Assembly: GCA_947495915.1 (NCBI GenBank)
Contig: CANMAW010000002.1
Span: 434,001-498,000, forward strand
Source of the DNA: Maribacter algarum (ex Lu et al. 2025) (nom. illeg.)
Lineage (GTDB): Bacteria > Bacteroidota > Bacteroidia > Flavobacteriales > Flavobacteriaceae
DNA: 64,000 nucleotides
Reading direction: 5' to 3'
Shown here one piece after another: positions 34,330 through 42,678 of this stretch. The notes under the pieces were generated by a model. That model was given only the letters and a program-made list of their open reading frames with translations, did no database searches and was not told the origin of the DNA. Position numbers and translations under genes: made by a program. The first letter of the stretch is position 1, and each line of letters opens with the position of its first letter.

Positions 34330-37177
34330 GTTATATTTTGTTTTTACCTATAATTCCATTTTAAAATTCATTTGGAAATTTTCACTACACTGTTTTCTGA
34401 CGCTTTGTATTTTTCAACAAGCGCATTCTCAAGAGTTACCTCCAATAAAAAACTACGAGCCGCAAGAATATACAGCTGGCAATCAAAATTGGGAACTTAC
34501 TCAGGCAAGTAATCAATACATTTATTCAGCAAATAACAATGGCTTATTAGAGTTTAATGGAGCTGTATGGAAGTTTTACCCTTCCCTTTATGGTGTACCA
34601 ATAACCTCTGTAAAGGCAATCGGTGATGAGGTATACACCGGAAGTTACATGGAGTTTGGTCGTTGGAGTTCTGATGCCTTTGGAAACCTAGAATATTATT
34701 CTATTTCTGAAAAATTGCAAGTGCCCTTAATTGAAGACGAGCAATTTTGGAATATCACACATTATAAAGATTGGATATTGTTTCAATCTTTAGACCGTAT
34801 TTATATTTACCATACTCATGATGAAACATTTGATATCGTCGATGCCAAAACCACTAAAGCTGATATTTTTAAAGTAGGAAGCAGTATTTATTACCAGAAA
34901 ATTAATGAAGGGCTGTACACGATTGAAAATGGTGACGCTGTGTTGGTGTCTGATAACCAGGTTTTAAAAGATGATATTATAGTAGGTGTTTTCTCTGTTG
35001 ATAATAATGTCTTAATTGTAACCGAACAGGGTGAGTTTTATCAGTTAATTGAAAATCACCTAAAACGATGGAATATTCAAGCTGATGTTGCAATTTCATC
35101 TGCCAAAGTGTACAGCGGTCTGCAGTTAGAAAATGGAACACTTGTTTTAGGAACAATTTCAAACGGATTATACCATATTGCTCAAAATGGGGATATAATT
35201 CGTAATATAAATCAAGAAAAAGGCTTAAACAATAATACTGTTTTGTCGGTATTTCAAGATGTAGACGAAAATCTATGGTTAGGTTTAGATAATGGAATTA
35301 GTGTTATTAATCTAGATTCACCTTTTCAAGAATATATTGATGAAGTAGGTAAATTGGGTGTGGTATATTCCTCTATTCAAATAGGCGATTTGATTTATCT
35401 TGGCACGAATCAAGGATTGTTTTATAAAAACGAAAAAACCGAAAATACCTTTCAGTTAATTGAAAATACAGCAGGACAGGTGTGGCTGCTTAAAGAAATT
35501 GATGGTACTCTATTTTGTGGTCATAATTCAGGAACCTTTATTGTTGAAGAAACTACAGCCCGCAAAATTGCAAGTTTTCCGGGTACATGGGATATTAAGC
35601 CTATTGAAGGTAAACCTGATTTGCTTTTACAAGGTAATTTTAAAGGCCTTAGCATTTTGAAACGAACAAATCATGATTGGAAATTTAGAAACAAAATCGA
35701 TGGTTTTGATAGCTCAAGTCGTTTTTTTGAGTTTGTAGATTCTAACCAAGTGATAGTAAATCATGAGTATAAAGGAATTTTTGATCTTAAAATTGATGCT
35801 GACTTTCAAAAGGTCTTAGAAGTAAATAAGATGGAATCGAAGGGAATGGGTTCTAGCCTAGTAGAATTTAATAAAAATATCATTTATACGAATTTCAATG
35901 GTGTTTTTAAGTATAACAATAATAACCATGAGTTTGGTTTAGATACTGTTTTAACCAGTATATTTTTTGATGATAAAGAAAATATAATTGGGGTGCCAAC
36001 TTCCGATATGAAAAATGGGCGTTTATGGGCTTTTACAAAAGAGAACATTCTTTATGTTGAACAAGCAAAATTTAATGATGAGCCAGTAGCAACTAAAATA
36101 CCAATCCCTAAATATTTAGTTAATAGCTTCGGAAAATCTGGTTTTGAAAACATTACACATTTAAGAGGTGAGCACTATTTAGTCGGAATTTCTAACGGCT
36201 ATATAACCTTAGATTTGGAAAAATTGAAAGCCAAAGAGTTTCAGATAAAACTAAATTCAGTTTTTAAAGAATATTATGATGCAGATTCGCAGTATTTGTC
36301 TCTTAGTGGAGATGAGAAATTGAAATATGCTGAAAATAACTTGAAATTCACATATAGTGTACCTGAGTTCGATAAATTCAAAGAAGTAAGATATCAATAT
36401 CAGTTAGATGGTCAGTATAATGATTGGAGTGTTTGGTCCTCAGAACCAGAAGTGTCTTTCAAAAATTTGCCTTACGGTAATTATACATTTAAGGTTAGGG
36501 CCAAAGCTGGTAATCAGCTTACTGATAATGTTGCGACTTATGAATTTGAAGTATCTAGGCCTTGGTATTTGTCTAATTTAGCTTTTGTTCTTTATTTAGT
36601 GGGTTTATTGATCATATCTACCCTAATTCATAAACTGTATAAGTCGTATTACAAGCATCAACGTGAACAAATTGTTAGGGCGAGCAAGAAAAAAATGAAG
36701 CGTAAAAAATTAAAGGCGCAGAAGAAATTAGTTCAACTAAATAATGAAAAACTGAAGGAAGAGGTAGATAGTAAGAATAGAGAATTGGCCATCTCAACTA
36801 TGAGTATAATTAAAAAGAATGAGTTTCTAAACGCTATTAAAGATCAGCTAAAAGATCATTCTAATAATGCGCAGATACAAGAAGTAATTCGTACTATTGA
36901 TCGAAATATAAATAATTCAGATGATTGGAAATTTTTTGAAGATGCTTTTAATAATGCTGATAAAGATTTTTTGAAAAAGATAAAAAATCTTCATCGAGAA
37001 CTTACACCAAACGATCTGCGACTATGTGCTTATTTACGACTTAATTTATCTTCAAAAGAAATAGCACCACTTTTAAATATTTCTGTTCGAAGTGTGGAGG
37101 TGAAACGCTATAGACTTAGAAAAAAAATGCAACTTCCGCATGAAGAAGGTCTAACTGATTATATTATGCAACTTTAA
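34313..37177 (+). CDS. Membrane-spanning propeller sensor with C-terminal LuxR-type HTH
   Basis: The roughly 950-residue protein combines a signal/anchor (around LKFIWKFSLHCFLTLCIF), a periplasmic propeller of two-component-regulator type (about 45-690; WLGLDNGISVI repeats), a Y_Y_Y domain (YQYQLDGQYNDW), a membrane helix near 775-795, a Lys-rich coiled coil, and a LuxR-type helix-turn-helix (897-954: LSSKEIAPLLNISVRSVEVKRYRLRKKM). It has no kinase or receiver domain, so it should sense outside and bind DNA inside while membrane-bound. The start is uncertain: the first possible codon is GTG at 34313, overlapping clpS by 17 bases, with TTG at 34322 next and no in-frame ATG before the signal sequence. 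It precedes a GH16 gene. Confidence 0.82.
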   Translation: MRKLSRLYFVFTYNSILKFIWKFSLHCFLTLCIFQQAHSQELPPIKNYEPQEYTAGNQNWELTQASNQYIYSANNNGLLEFNGAVWKFYPSLYGVPITSVKAIGDEVYTGSYMEFGRWSSDAFGNLEYYSISEKLQVPLIEDEQFWNITHYKDWILFQSLDRIYIYHTHDETFDIVDAKTTKADIFKVGSSIYYQKINEGLYTIENGDAVLVSDNQVLKDDIIVGVFSVDNNVLIVTEQGEFYQLIENHLKRWNIQADVAISSAKVYSGLQLENGTLVLGTISNGLYHIAQNGDIIRNINQEKGLNNNTVLSVFQDVDENLWLGLDNGISVINLDSPFQEYIDEVGKLGVVYSSIQIGDLIYLGTNQGLFYKNEKTENTFQLIENTAGQVWLLKEIDGTLFCGHNSGTFIVEETTARKIASFPGTWDIKPIEGKPDLLLQGNFKGLSILKRTNHDWKFRNKIDGFDSSSRFFEFVDSNQVIVNHEYKGIFDLKIDADFQKVLEVNKMESKGMGSSLVEFNKNIIYTNFNGVFKYNNNNHEFGLDTVLTSIFFDDKENIIGVPTSDMKNGRLWAFTKENILYVEQAKFNDEPVATKIPIPKYLVNSFGKSGFENITHLRGEHYLVGISNGYITLDLEKLKAKEFQIKLNSVFKEYYDADSQYLSLSGDEKLKYAENNLKFTYSVPEFDKFKEVRYQYQLDGQYNDWSVWSSEPEVSFKNLPYGNYTFKVRAKAGNQLTDNVATYEFEVSRPWYLSNLAFVLYLVGLLIISTLIHKLYKSYYKHQREQIVRASKKKMKRKKLKAQKKLVQLNNEKLKEEVDSKNRELAISTMSIIKKNEFLNAIKDQLKDHSNNAQIQEVIRTIDRNINNSDDWKFFEDAFNNADKDFLKKIKNLHRELTPNDLRLCAYLRLNLSSKEIAPLLNISVRSVEVKRYRLRKKMQLPHEEGLTDYIMQL

Positions 37178-37178
37178 A

Positions 37179-37209
37179 TACCACAACAAACCTAGTTTTT
37201 ACCACAACA
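37179..37209. promoter_or_regulatory. Candidate operator: two TACCACAACA direct repeats
   Basis: TACCACAACA occurs at 37179-37188 and again at 37200-37209, exactly 21 bases apart (two DNA turns). This lies just past the sensor-regulator stop codon and about 250 bases before the GH16 start. The even spacing suggests a tandem site for a regulator dimer, possibly the upstream LuxR-type protein. Confidence 0.4.
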
Positions 37210-37376
37210 TTACCTCTACACATTAATCAATACTGCTTTATACTATTGTTAATATAATTATCAAAAGACCATATTTTAAAGGTGTTAATTGGTGATTTGT
37301 TAAATTTTCGTATCTAAAAGTGAATTGTATGTTTTTTGTATAGGTGTTTTTTAGGGATGCTTCAATTGTTGTAAAA

Positions 37377-37384
37377 TATCTTTG
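37377..37384 (+). promoter_or_regulatory. -7 element in the GH16 upstream region
   Basis: TATCTTTG matches TAnnTTTG, 77 bases before the GH16 ATG. No TTG sits at the standard distance, as expected for a promoter that depends on an activator, but this is not proof. Confidence 0.4.
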
Positions 37385-37461
37385 AGATGTTACGATATGG
37401 CTTATTTGTATTGCCTAGATTTTTTAAGAAGTAACTAATTATAAACTCAAACTCATAGATT

Positions 37462-39546
37462 ATGAAAAAAATGAAGTTCCTGTTTCTAGCGCTAAGTATG
37501 CTTGCATTAGGTTGCGAAGAAGATGATGACCCAGCAGCGCCATTATCAAATCTAGAAATAACTACAAATGTAAGTGATGATGACTCAGGTTTGGTGAAAA
37601 TCACCGCAACAGCTATTGGGGCTAAATCATATACTTTTGATTTCGGAGATGGTACTAAAGGTGGGTCAAGATCGGGTGTTGTTGAAAAAACTTATACGAT
37701 GGCTGGTTTAAATGATTATACCATTACGGTAACAGCCTATGATGATAATTTCAATAATTCTCTAGAGGCATCGACTCAAGTTACTGTTGGTACACCAGTA
37801 GTAAATTCTGAGATTGTAACAACTTTAACTGCAGGTAGTTCGAAAACTTGGTTCTTAGCAGCTTCTCAACCCGGTCACTTGGGTCTTGGGCCTGCACGTG
37901 AGGGTATTGATGGTGATTGGTGGTATCCAAAATGGTATTCAGCGATGGCTTTTGAGAAATGTGGCGAAGCAATATCTGATTGTTTTTGTGATGATGAACT
38001 TACGTTTTCAGTTAATTCCGCTGGCGAATTGTCTTATGTTTTAGATAATAAAGGGCAGACTTTTTTCAATGTAGGGCATAAAGAAGTGGCTGGTGGGTCT
38101 GAAACTGAAGATGCATGTTATGATTTTGACACCACAGGTGCAAAATCAGTTGAAATATCAAGTATTAGCGGTAACGTACCTGACACCGAAACAACTGGTA
38201 TGCAAATGGAATTTTCTGATGGAGGATTTATGAGCTATTACGTTGGTTCAAGTACCTATGAGGTTTTATCAATAAGTGATGACTTATTATATGTGAGAAC
38301 TTATGATTCTTTAAATGCTGATTTGGCTTGGTATTTAAGATTTACCGCTGCACCTGCAATGGCAGTGGAAGAAGAAAAACTTGAAACCATTTTTAACAAC
38401 TTAGTTTGGTCAGATGAATTTGATGTAGACGGAGCTCCAAATCCAGCAAATTGGGGATATGACCTAGGTGCAGGTGGATGGGGTAACAATGAATCTCAAA
38501 CCTATACTGATGCTGCTGAGAACGTGATTGTTGCTGACGGAGTTTTGAAAATTACTGCAAAGTCAGGTGAAGGTAGTGCAGCGGTGCATTACTTTGATGA
38601 TATGACTTTAATTGAAGCTGGTGGGGCTACACAATCTTTAGAAGATTTTGAAGGAACAGCGCCTACCTTTACAGGGTTTGGTGGTACCACAACTACGGTT
38701 ATTGATAATCCTGATGCTTCAGGCGAAAATACATCGGTAAAAGTAGCAGAGTCTACAAAAGCACTTGGTGCTGAAACTTGGGCTGGATCATTTTTTGATT
38801 TAGCAGCACCAATTGATTTAATGGCTTATCCGAGTATTAGTTTAAAAACTTGGTCACCTGCTGCTGGAGCAAGTATAATTTTGAAACTTGAAAATCAAGC
38901 CAATGCAGATGAGAATGTTGAAGTTAGTGTGAATACAACGATAGCAAATGCTTGGGAGACTCTAACTTTTGATTTTAGTGGTGCCGCTGCTGGAACCTAT
39001 GATCGTGTGGTTTTGTTTTTTGATTTTGGAGTATCTCCTGCCGGAGGAATTACATCTGCGCGAATCAAATCTGAAAATTTATTTGAGTTCACTTACGGAA
39101 GAGTTGAAATTAGAGCGAAACTTCCTTCAGCTGGAGGTACTTGGCCAGCACTTTGGGCACTTGGAGCTAATTTTGATACCGTAGGATGGCCTGCCAGTGG
39201 TGAAATTGATATTATGGAGCATGTTGGTAATAATCCAAATGTACCCTCTAGTGCACTACATTTGCCTGGCAATTTCGGTGGAACAGCCATTCATGCTTCA
39301 ACTGATGTGGCTACAGCAACTACTGAGTTTCATAATTACACCGTTGAATGGACTGCTGATTACATTAAGTTTGTGGTTGATGATGAATTGGTACATTTGA
39401 GTTATGAAAATTCTGATCAAACACCATTTAATGCGGACTTCTTTTTTATTATGAATGTTGCAATGGGTGGTAATCTAGGCGGTGCAATTGACCCTTCATT
39501 TACTGAAGATACCATGGAGGTTGATTATATTAGAGTATATCAATAA
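37462..39546 (+). CDS. GH16 endo-beta-glucanase-like lipoprotein with insert in the catalytic domain
   Basis: The 694-residue protein has a lipoprotein signal (lipobox LGC, with an acidic EEDDD after it that favours surface display), a PKD domain (about 28-110, YTFDFGDGT), a Trp-rich beta-domain seen in other Bacteroidota glycan proteins (about 118-305) and a GH16 catalytic domain. The GH16 part starts FNNLVWSDEFDVDGAPNPANWGYD and has EIDIME with nucleophile Glu581 and acid/base Glu586. Its closest pattern is laminarinase (beta-1,3-glucanase). Between LKITAKSGEGSA and ITSARIKSENLFEFTYGRVEIRAK lies an extra 155-residue beta-sandwich, residues 375-529. No SusC/SusD pair lies nearby. It follows the propeller regulator, which may control it. 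Confidence 0.9.
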   Translation: MKKMKFLFLALSMLALGCEEDDDPAAPLSNLEITTNVSDDDSGLVKITATAIGAKSYTFDFGDGTKGGSRSGVVEKTYTMAGLNDYTITVTAYDDNFNNSLEASTQVTVGTPVVNSEIVTTLTAGSSKTWFLAASQPGHLGLGPAREGIDGDWWYPKWYSAMAFEKCGEAISDCFCDDELTFSVNSAGELSYVLDNKGQTFFNVGHKEVAGGSETEDACYDFDTTGAKSVEISSISGNVPDTETTGMQMEFSDGGFMSYYVGSSTYEVLSISDDLLYVRTYDSLNADLAWYLRFTAAPAMAVEEEKLETIFNNLVWSDEFDVDGAPNPANWGYDLGAGGWGNNESQTYTDAAENVIVADGVLKITAKSGEGSAAVHYFDDMTLIEAGGATQSLEDFEGTAPTFTGFGGTTTTVIDNPDASGENTSVKVAESTKALGAETWAGSFFDLAAPIDLMAYPSISLKTWSPAAGASIILKLENQANADENVEVSVNTTIANAWETLTFDFSGAAAGTYDRVVLFFDFGVSPAGGITSARIKSENLFEFTYGRVEIRAKLPSAGGTWPALWALGANFDTVGWPASGEIDIMEHVGNNPNVPSSALHLPGNFGGTAIHASTDVATATTEFHNYTVEWTADYIKFVVDDELVHLSYENSDQTPFNADFFFIMNVAMGGNLGGAIDPSFTEDTMEVDYIRVYQ

Positions 39547-39564
39547 GCTTAACTGATTACATTT

Positions 39565-39600
39565 AAAAAGGCCAATGAAAACTAATTCATTGGCCTTTTT
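39565..39600. terminator. Bidirectional terminator between GH16 and the YeeE-type genes
   Basis: A perfect 15-bp stem, 39565-39579 with 39586-39600, has a six-base loop and A/T tracts at the base. It separates the plus-strand GH16 gene from the minus-strand transporter pair. Confidence 0.9.
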
Positions 39601-39617
39601 TATGAGTTAAAGTTAGT

Positions 39618-40031
39618 TTAATGTGGAAGTTTATCTTTTAATAATCCGTAAACAAAGGTACCCAACATTGCAGCTGCAATTACAAGAAGCATACTTGAAA
39701 CGCCAGTTCCGAGAAGAATATACATTGGTCCTGGGCAAGCACCGGCTAAAGCCCAACCTAAGCCAAATATGGTTCCACCCAATAAATAACGGGTTACACT
39801 TTTGTTTTTTGCAGGTAAATTGATTGCTTTTCCTTCAAGGCTTTTCACTTTAAACTTCTTAAAAGTCCAAAGAAAAAGAATACCTAAAAAAACGGCTGAT
39901 CCGATAATGCCGTACATGTGAAACGATTGAAATTTAAACATTTCAAAAATGCGATACCAAGAAACAGCTTCTGATTTTACTAATACAATTCCGAAGAATA
40001 TCCCAACAAATAAAAATTTTAGAAACTTCAT
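39618..40031 (-). CDS. YeeE/YedE-type sulfur transporter, C-terminal half (DUF6691-like)
   Basis: The 137-residue membrane protein has about four helices and the conserved cysteine in GLGWALAGACPGPMYILLGTG. Together with the upstream gene it equals one full-length YeeE/YedE (TsuA-like) thiosulfate-type transporter split in two, as is usual in many bacteria. YeeE moves thiosulfate by handing it between cysteines. The start at 40031 (MKFLKFLFVGIFFG) is two bases after the partner's stop; the longer ORF back to 40157 lies inside the partner gene. Confidence 0.85.
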   Translation of the reverse strand: MKFLKFLFVGIFFGIVLVKSEAVSWYRIFEMFKFQSFHMYGIIGSAVFLGILFLWTFKKFKVKSLEGKAINLPAKNKSVTRYLLGGTIFGLGWALAGACPGPMYILLGTGVSSMLLVIAAAMLGTFVYGLLKDKLPH

Positions 40032-40033
40032 GC

Positions 40034-40591
40034 TTAAAATATTAGGGGTATAATGAAATGTGTCATAACTAATCCTCCGATGAAAAAACCTATTACAGCT
40101 ATTAAAGAGGGTAGTTGAAGATTGCTTAAACCTGTAATTGCATGACCTGAAGTGCAACCGCCAGCGTATCGAGTTCCGAAACCAACCAAAAATCCTGCAA
40201 TTACCAAAATTGAAAATCCTTTGAGGCTTAGAATATTATTCCAATCATATATTTCTGATGGAAGTAGGGTAGCGCCAGCATTTTCAAAACCTAATACCTT
40301 TAAATCGGAAATGGTTGCTGCACTTAAATCAATTGCAGAACCATCAGATAAAAATTGTACAGCGATAAATCCGCCGATTATCGCTCCTAAGACTACTGTC
40401 AAATTCCATTGTTGTGATTTCCAATCAAATTTAAAGAAGTCTGCATACTTTCCTGCTCCTCCTATACTACACAGGGTTCTTAGATTAGATGACATGCCAA
40501 AGGTCTTTCCGAAAAAGACTAAAATAGCCATTGTCAGTGCAATTAATGGCCCAGAAACATACCAAGGCCATGGTTGAAGAAGTACTTCCAT
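40034..40591 (-). CDS. YeeE/YedE-type sulfur transporter, N-terminal half
   Basis: The 185-residue membrane protein has about five helices, with the conserved cysteine loop GTRYAGGCTSGHAITGLS and LRTLCSIGGAGKYADFF. It pairs with the gene that follows to make a complete YeeE/YedE transporter for thiosulfate or a related sulfur compound. A TATCTTTG -7 element lies 18 bases upstream. No sulfurtransferase, SoxYZ or persulfide dioxygenase gene lies alongside, so the substrate is inferred from the family only. Confidence 0.87.
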   Translation of the reverse strand: MEVLLQPWPWYVSGPLIALTMAILVFFGKTFGMSSNLRTLCSIGGAGKYADFFKFDWKSQQWNLTVVLGAIIGGFIAVQFLSDGSAIDLSAATISDLKVLGFENAGATLLPSEIYDWNNILSLKGFSILVIAGFLVGFGTRYAGGCTSGHAITGLSNLQLPSLIAVIGFFIGGLVMTHFIIPLIF

Positions 40592-40608
40592 ACGTTTAGA
40601 TTTAAATG

Positions 40609-40616
40609 CAAAGATA
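40609..40616 (-). promoter_or_regulatory. -7 element of the YeeE/YedE gene pair
   Basis: TATCTTTG on the minus strand fits TAnnTTTG and ends 18 bases before the ATG at 40591. A TTG at -33 was not found. Confidence 0.5.
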
Positions 40617-40679
40617 TTATGAAACTTCGTCTGTTTAAGTGACTAAAGTTACACACCAAAAAAAGACAATAGTATTTAA

Positions 40680-41147
40680 TTACTGTTTTTCGAACACTAT
40701 GCTTTGAAAACCAGGTAGTTCTTCACTTAATTGTCGAGTGAGAGTATTGCTAGATAGTAAGTAAACCGTTGGTTCAAAACTTCCATTAAGACTTATTTGG
40801 CCATTAGAATTTGTCCAAGTGCCTGAACTTGAATCTGAATCTGAGCATTCAATAAAGAATTGTCCGCCAGTAATACTAGTAACATTTAATCTGACTAAAG
40901 TAAGTCTCCATGAGGCATCGGCGTTTAATGTTAAGGTGCCACTTAAACAACTCATTTCTTCAAGAAGGTTAGTAGAAGAAGAACCATCTTCATTAACATC
41001 TTGAGCGGGAGATACATTCACTGCAGCTAGGGTGTAAATGCCAGTAGCTTCATCTGGCGTTGAGGTTGTACTAGCATTGTCATCAGAAGAACATGCTGCA
41101 ATTAATAATAGTACAATTGTTGCTAAAATTTGGTATAGTTTTTTCAT
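40680..41147 (-). CDS. Lipocalin-like lipoprotein
   Basis: The 155-residue protein has a lipoprotein signal (MKKLYQILATIVLLLIAACSS) with a Ser/Asp/Thr-rich linker. The mature domain (GIYTLAAVNVSPAQDVN, GTLTLNADASWRLTL, SGTWTNSNGQISLNG, NTLTRQLSEELPGFQSIVFEKQ) has the strand order of the small lipocalin-like (DUF4923/DUF5004-type) lipoproteins of Bacteroidota. The ligand is unknown. The start could also be 41153. It stands alone between the YeeE-type pair and uxaC. Confidence 0.7.
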   Translation of the reverse strand: MKKLYQILATIVLLLIAACSSDDNASTTSTPDEATGIYTLAAVNVSPAQDVNEDGSSSTNLLEEMSCLSGTLTLNADASWRLTLVRLNVTSITGGQFFIECSDSDSSSGTWTNSNGQISLNGSFEPTVYLLSSNTLTRQLSEELPGFQSIVFEKQ

Positions 41148-41219
41148 TTTCAAAAAGCATTATGTATCACAAGATAATTCAAGTTTTTGAATGCATTGGT
41201 TGTGATTGGTATTTTACTA

Positions 41220-42626
41220 TTATGGCAATTCTAAATTGAAATACTCTTTCGCGTTGTTGAAGCAAATGTCTTGTATGATTTTGCCTATCCATTTGGGGTC
41301 ATTTGGAAGTTCACCATTCTGTATTTCTTGTCCGAAGATATTGCAAAGAACTCTACGAAAATATTCATGCCTCGGAAATGAAAGAAAACTTCTTGAGTCG
41401 GTTAACATACCTACAAAACAGCTCAGTAGTCCCATATTTGATAGGGCATTGATTTGTTTGGTCATGCCATCTTTTTGATCTAAAAACCACCAGCCTGAGC
41501 CAAATTGAACTTTTCCTTTAACCGAGCCGTCATTAAAATTACCAATCATGCTAGCTAAAACTTCATTATCTCTAGGGTTAAGATTATAAATAATGGTTTT
41601 GGTAAGCATATTCGCCTGATCAAGTTTGTTTAGAAATTTCGATAAATTCTCAGCTTGTAACCAATCACCGATAGAATCAAAACCAGTATCTGGTCCTAGT
41701 TGTGAGAGTAGTCGTTGGTTGTTATTACGTAATGCGCCTAGATGAAACTGTTGTACCCATTTTTTTTGATGGTACATCTTTGATAAAAACAATAAAATGG
41801 CGCTTTTATATTGATTGACTTCGTTGGTTGTCAGTTGCTTTCCTTCTAATTTCCTTTTGAATATTGATTTGATTTCCGAATCTTTAAATTCAGAGGTGTA
41901 TATGTGAGAGAGCCCGTGATCAGCAATAGTACAGCCGTTATCATTAAAATAATCGATTCTATTTGATAGAGCTTCGCAGAGCGCGTCAAAGTTGGTTATC
42001 GTTTTATCAGTAGCAACTTCTAATTTTTTTAAGTAATTATTGAATTGTGCATTTTCAATGTGTATAGCGCTATCAGGTCTAAAGGCTGTACTTACTTTAG
42101 TTTTAAAGTCTGATTTTTTGATTTTTTGATGATGTTTCAAAGAATCTGTAGGGTCTTCTGTAGTACAGAGGTATTTTACATTCATTTTCGTTAATAGTCC
42201 GCAGCAGCTATTTTCAGGTGATTGTAGCATTTCATTCGAAATGTCGTAAATCATGGCGGCATTTTGCGGCGAGAGTAATTTGGTGATTTGAAAATAACGC
42301 TGCAATTCTAAATGTGTCCAATGGTACAGTGGATTGCGCATTGTAAAAGGAACCGTTTGTGCCCATTTTAAAAACTTATCTTTATCTGAGGCATTGCCGG
42401 TAATATATTTCTCTTCAATGCCCAAGGTGCGCATCGCTCGCCATTTGTAATGGTCTCCATTAATCCAAACCTTAGTTAAATTTTCGAAAGTGACATCATT
42501 AGCAATTTGTTCTGGTGACAAATGATTATGGTAATCAATAATGGGCATGTTTTCGGCATAATCATGATATAACTCCTCTGCATATTTATTTAGCAATAAA
42601 AAATCATTTCCGATGAAATCTGACAT
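41220..42626 (-). CDS. uxaC: Glucuronate isomerase
   Basis: UxaC isomerises D-glucuronate to D-fructuronate (and galacturonate to tagaturonate). The 468-residue amidohydrolase-fold protein begins MSDFIGNDFLLLNKYAEELYHDYA, with metal-site DYHNHLSPEQIA, RAMRTLGIEEKYITG, and later FHLGALRNNNQR and SDSRSFLSFPRHEYFRR. The length fits the family (about 465-470). It is the third gene of lacI-thuA-uxaC, 52 bases after the ThuA gene. It supplies the substrate for the SDR and UxuA enzymes encoded on the opposite strand. Confidence 0.96.
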   Translation of the reverse strand: MSDFIGNDFLLLNKYAEELYHDYAENMPIIDYHNHLSPEQIANDVTFENLTKVWINGDHYKWRAMRTLGIEEKYITGNASDKDKFLKWAQTVPFTMRNPLYHWTHLELQRYFQITKLLSPQNAAMIYDISNEMLQSPENSCCGLLTKMNVKYLCTTEDPTDSLKHHQKIKKSDFKTKVSTAFRPDSAIHIENAQFNNYLKKLEVATDKTITNFDALCEALSNRIDYFNDNGCTIADHGLSHIYTSEFKDSEIKSIFKRKLEGKQLTTNEVNQYKSAILLFLSKMYHQKKWVQQFHLGALRNNNQRLLSQLGPDTGFDSIGDWLQAENLSKFLNKLDQANMLTKTIIYNLNPRDNEVLASMIGNFNDGSVKGKVQFGSGWWFLDQKDGMTKQINALSNMGLLSCFVGMLTDSRSFLSFPRHEYFRRVLCNIFGQEIQNGELPNDPKWIGKIIQDICFNNAKEYFNLELP

Positions 42627-42678
42627 AGTGCTTTTTTAATCTAATGTGTAATACAACTGTTGCTCAGTTTGTTTGTAA

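Noticed and set aside
34313-39546. Polysaccharide utilisation locus with SusC/SusD
   Set aside because: No TonB-dependent receptor or SusD-like gene is found in the window; only a regulator and a GH16 gene are present.
39618-40157. Longer, 179-residue form of the YeeE C-terminal half
   Set aside because: The first 42 residues lie inside the upstream partner gene and are not hydrophobic like a transporter start; the ATG at 40031 fits the family and the operon spacing.
40152-40577. A 141-codon plus-strand ORF opposite the YeeE-type genes
   Set aside because: It lies antisense to a well-supported membrane protein with conserved cysteine loops, and has no recognisable features.
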